This document shows positions 61,388 to 64,000 of a DNA stretch of 64,000 nucleotides, in pieces. The notes under the pieces are model-generated. The model had not been told where the DNA came from. It ran no database searches and saw only the letters and a list, made by a program, of their open reading frames with translations. The DNA is from Ferrimonas marina (GTDB lineage: Bacteria > Pseudomonadota > Gammaproteobacteria > Enterobacterales > Shewanellaceae): NCBI RefSeq assembly GCF_900129905.1, contig NZ_FQXG01000002.1:310001-374000 (forward strand). Reading direction: 5' to 3'. The stretch's first letter is position 1; every line of letters begins with the position of its first letter. A program made the translations under genes and the position numbers.

Positions 61388-64000
61388 TTAGAACTTCACG
61401 GTGATACGACCGTACCAGTACTGACCAGCGGTGTCGTAAGACGCCGGGATGGTGTTCATGTCCTGGTTGTTGGAGATGTACGGGGCTTCCTCGTCGAACA
61501 GGTTCTTCACACCCAGGGTCAGGGCAGTGTTCTCCAGTACGAAGTAGGTACCCTGTACGTCGTGGTAGAAGATGGAGTCGGCGTAGTTATCCAGGTTGTC
61601 TTCGGAAGCGAACAGATCCTCAGACTCAGACTGGTAACGGGTCTGCCAGCTCACAGCCCAGTTGTCCATCGCGTAGTTCAGGGTCAGGTTGGTACGCCAC
61701 TCGGCGAAGGCCGCCAGGGTGGTTTCCCACTGGTCCGCACCTACTTTACCAGCCAGCTCAACCTTCTCGGCGCCTTCGAACGGTACATAGTTGTACTTGT
61801 CCAGGTAGGTGCCGTTCAGTACCGCGGAGAAATCACCGCCGCCCAGCTCAGTGGCGTAGGAGATGTCAAAGTCGATACCGGAGGTTTCGAAGGTAGACAG
61901 GTTAGCGTTGGTCAACAGGATACCGGAAACGTTACCCAGCGCGTTACGGTAGTCACCGGCACGCCAAGCGGCTTCGCCCAGGGCTTCAGGGCCCAGAATG
62001 AAGTCACACAGGCCGCTGGAGAAGTTGGCGCTGTTGTAACAACCGTTGATCACGTTGTCGGTACCAGCAGTACCGATACCGTTGGTGATCTCGATGTCGT
62101 AGTAGTCCATGCCGAAGCTCAGACCGAAGTCGGTGCTGTAAACGAAACCAGCAGTGAAGCTCTCAGACTCTTCCGGCTTCAGATCCGGGTTACCACCGAC
62201 GATGGTGGAGGACTGGTCAGAAGACAGCTCGAAGTCAGCCGGGATCTCTTCAGATTGACAGTTGGCAGCGACAGTGGCGTTGGCAGTGGTACCCCAGTTT
62301 TCACAGGGATCGTTGTAGGCCAGGTTGGTTTCCGCCTGCGGGGCAAACAGCTCGGTGATGCCCGGGGCACGGAAGCCTTCAGCGAAGGTGGTACGCAGCA
62401 ACAGACCGTCGATCGGCGCCCACTCCAGACCAAACTTGGTGTTGGTGGAGCTGTCGTCGAGGAAGTCGAAGTCGGAGTAACGTACCGCTGCAGTGAAGCG
62501 CAGGGACTCGGCCAGGAACATGCCGCTCAGGATCGGGAAGTCGAATTCTGCGTAGACTTCGTCGATGGAGTAGGCACCCTCTGTCGGGTCACCGGCAACG
62601 GAGTAGATCTGGCCGATGGAAGCGGCACCGTCCGGTACGGACTGGTACTCTTCCCAACGCTTCTCGTAGCCCGCGGCCCACATGATCTCACCGCCAGGCA
62701 GTTCAACACCGAACAGGCCACCGGAGATGTTGGCCATCAACTGACGGGTCTCACCACGAATTACCGGGGAGTTCGGAACGAAGGCGTAGTCGATCATGTC
62801 CTGAGTCAGGGTACCTGCGGTCAGGATATCCCAAGACCCATCAGGAGCAGCGGCCAGACAGGCCGGGTCTTCGGCACACAGGGCCGGATCCAGCAGGTTC
62901 TCGATGCGGGTCGGGTTTACACGACCCAGGTCCAGACGGGAGTCAACGAAACGGGCGAAGTTGTAGGCGATGTCCCAGTCGAACTCACCCACGGTGCCTT
63001 CCAGGCCGAACACCATGCGGTAGTCGGAGAAATCCTGGGTAAAGGCACGACCGGCGGTTTCGCGCAGACGACGGTAAACAACCAGGTCTTCACCGGTCGG
63101 GTTACCCGGGTTGGTGGCCGGCATGACCGGACCCCAGAAGGTGCCTTCCGGCGCCATCAGCTGGTCGGATTGACGGTTGGTGAAGCCACCTTCCAGGAAG
63201 GCGCCCAGGTTGTCGGTGATCTCGTAGCGACCGGCACCGTTGATGGAGAACACCTCTTGCGGGGTCACCATGTAGGAGGTGGTGGCGTAGTTAAAGCCGT
63301 CGATGGCCTGGTCGAACGGGCGTTCCATGCCAGTACCCGGATCTTTTACGTAACCACCGGCAGGCTCGCCATCCAGGTAGAAGTACTGACCGTAGGGGAT
63401 GGTACCGGAACCACCACACACCTTAGCACCGTCACGCTCGAAGATCGGGCACTCGGAGAAGGAGCGGTCACCCTGGTAGATCTCTTCACGATTGGTGTAT
63501 TGCAGAGACAGAACCACGTTGCCCTTGTCGTTGGAGGCACCAGTGGTTACGGAGAACAGGGTCTTCTCACCGTCGCCTTCGGAGGTCACGTCGTACTGAG
63601 CGTTAACTTCCAGGCCTTCGAAGTCTTTCTTGGTGATGAAGTTGATAACACCCGCGATGGCGTCGGAACCGTAGATGGTGGAAGCACCATCACGCAGAAC
63701 TTCCACACGCTCAACGTAGGAGGTGGGGATGGAGTTCAGGTCGCCAGAAGCGAAGCGGCGGCCGTTGATCAGCACCAGGGTACGACCGGAGCCCAGACCA
63801 CGCAGGGACGCAGTCGCGTAACCACGGGAGCCGTTGTTGATGGAGGAACCTTCAGCACCACCGTTGATGGCGGGGATGGTCTGAACGAAGTCTTCCAGTG
63901 TGGCCACACCGGTGTTGGCGATGTCTTCGGAGGAGAAGACGGTGATGGGGCTGGCGGTTTCGAGGTCGGTACGCTTAATGCGAGAACCGGTTACTTCAAT
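61388..64000 (-). CDS. TonB-dependent receptor 4 (VTGSRI type), 5' end outside the window
   Basis: At least 870 residues. The window end cuts it inside the plug; the visible start reads IEVTGSRIKRTDLETASP, so only the signal peptide and a few residues are missing. Plug motifs LVLINGRRFASG and DGASTIYGSDAIAGVINFITK; barrel ends YWYGRITVKF. Related to receptors 1 and 3. An apparent start inside the frame (63907) is just a GTG codon. It lies upstream of the 2OG-oxygenase gene, beyond the terminator. Confidence 0.93.
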   Translation of the reverse strand: MEVTGSRIKRTDLETASPITVFSSEDIANTGVATLEDFVQTIPAINGGAEGSSINNGSRGYATASLRGLGSGRTLVLINGRRFASGDLNSIPTSYVERVEVLRDGASTIYGSDAIAGVINFITKKDFEGLEVNAQYDVTSEGDGEKTLFSVTTGASNDKGNVVLSLQYTNREEIYQGDRSFSECPIFERDGAKVCGGSGTIPYGQYFYLDGEPAGGYVKDPGTGMERPFDQAIDGFNYATTSYMVTPQEVFSINGAGRYEITDNLGAFLEGGFTNRQSDQLMAPEGTFWGPVMPATNPGNPTGEDLVVYRRLRETAGRAFTQDFSDYRMVFGLEGTVGEFDWDIAYNFARFVDSRLDLGRVNPTRIENLLDPALCAEDPACLAAAPDGSWDILTAGTLTQDMIDYAFVPNSPVIRGETRQLMANISGGLFGVELPGGEIMWAAGYEKRWEEYQSVPDGAASIGQIYSVAGDPTEGAYSIDEVYAEFDFPILSGMFLAESLRFTAAVRYSDFDFLDDSSTNTKFGLEWAPIDGLLLRTTFAEGFRAPGITELFAPQAETNLAYNDPCENWGTTANATVAANCQSEEIPADFELSSDQSSTIVGGNPDLKPEESESFTAGFVYSTDFGLSFGMDYYDIEITNGIGTAGTDNVINGCYNSANFSSGLCDFILGPEALGEAAWRAGDYRNALGNVSGILLTNANLSTFETSGIDFDISYATELGGGDFSAVLNGTYLDKYNYVPFEGAEKVELAGKVGADQWETTLAAFAEWRTNLTLNYAMDNWAVSWQTRYQSESEDLFASEDNLDNYADSIFYHDVQGTYFVLENTALTLGVKNLFDEEAPYISNNQDMNTIPASYDTAGQYWYGRITVKF

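Overview
The window looks like chromosomal DNA of a marine gammaproteobacterium of the Alteromonadales, probably Ferrimonas or a close relative of Shewanella. Grounds: high GC (about 60% by eye), the order apt-dnaX-ybaB-recR-htpG-adk-hemH-gsk, a TonB2-type energising operon with TtpC and DUF3450 proteins, many VTGSRI-type TonB-dependent receptors and a periplasmic molybdoenzyme. The genus is inference; no rRNA gene is present. No tRNA, IS element, prophage or CRISPR array was seen.

Layout. 0-4.7 kb: AbgT transporter, a double-domain PTPS-like protein, an AT-rich RDD membrane protein and a LysR regulator. 4.8-8.6 kb: acyl-CoA dehydrogenase, SDR, APH-type kinase and histidine phosphatase operon, resembling 4-hydroxyacid (levulinate-type) catabolism. 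8.7-13.9 kb: EfpL, a small exported protein, a SecD/SecF pair and a ChaA antiporter. 14.4-24 kb: two tandem inosine/guanosine kinases separated by a heptamer tandem repeat, 5-oxoprolinase genes pxpB-pxpC-pxpA, ferrochelatase, an adenine-type riboswitch in front of an HD hydrolase, a zinc-protease lipoprotein and adk. 24-33 kb: cnoX, htpG with a heat-shock promoter, a sensor protein lacking an HTH, recR, ybaB, dnaX and apt. 33-36 kb: small proteins and an HvfA/HvfB/HvfC RiPP cluster whose precursor carries ten EGKCG motifs. 36-42.6 kb: dusC, a Tsx/OmpK-like porin, an ArrA/ArrB-like molybdoenzyme pair and a META lipoprotein. 42.7-64 kb: three complete TonB-dependent receptors, a DUF885 peptidase, the complete TonB2 operon, a TPR/2OG-Fe(II) oxygenase and a fourth receptor cut by the window end.

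How it fits together. The right-hand 21 kb reads as an outer-membrane import region: several receptors, their own TonB/ExbB/ExbD/TtpC energiser, and possible processing enzymes. Purine metabolism is heavily represented (two gsk genes, adk, apt, adenine riboswitch).

Most notable items: (1) an adenine riboswitch aptamer at 21168-21234 that aligns without gaps to the Vibrio add aptamer as I remember it; (2) the HvfABC copper/metal RiPP system with a terminator between precursor and enzymes; (3) a family of about 260-310-bp non-coding repeats present three times (14000, 23035, 28348), each in the same orientation next to the terminator of a leftward gene; (4) overlap of the htpG heat-shock promoter with the terminator of the upstream gene; (5) two very small genes not obvious from length-based ORF calling. 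Identities quoted are by eye; nothing was computed or searched.
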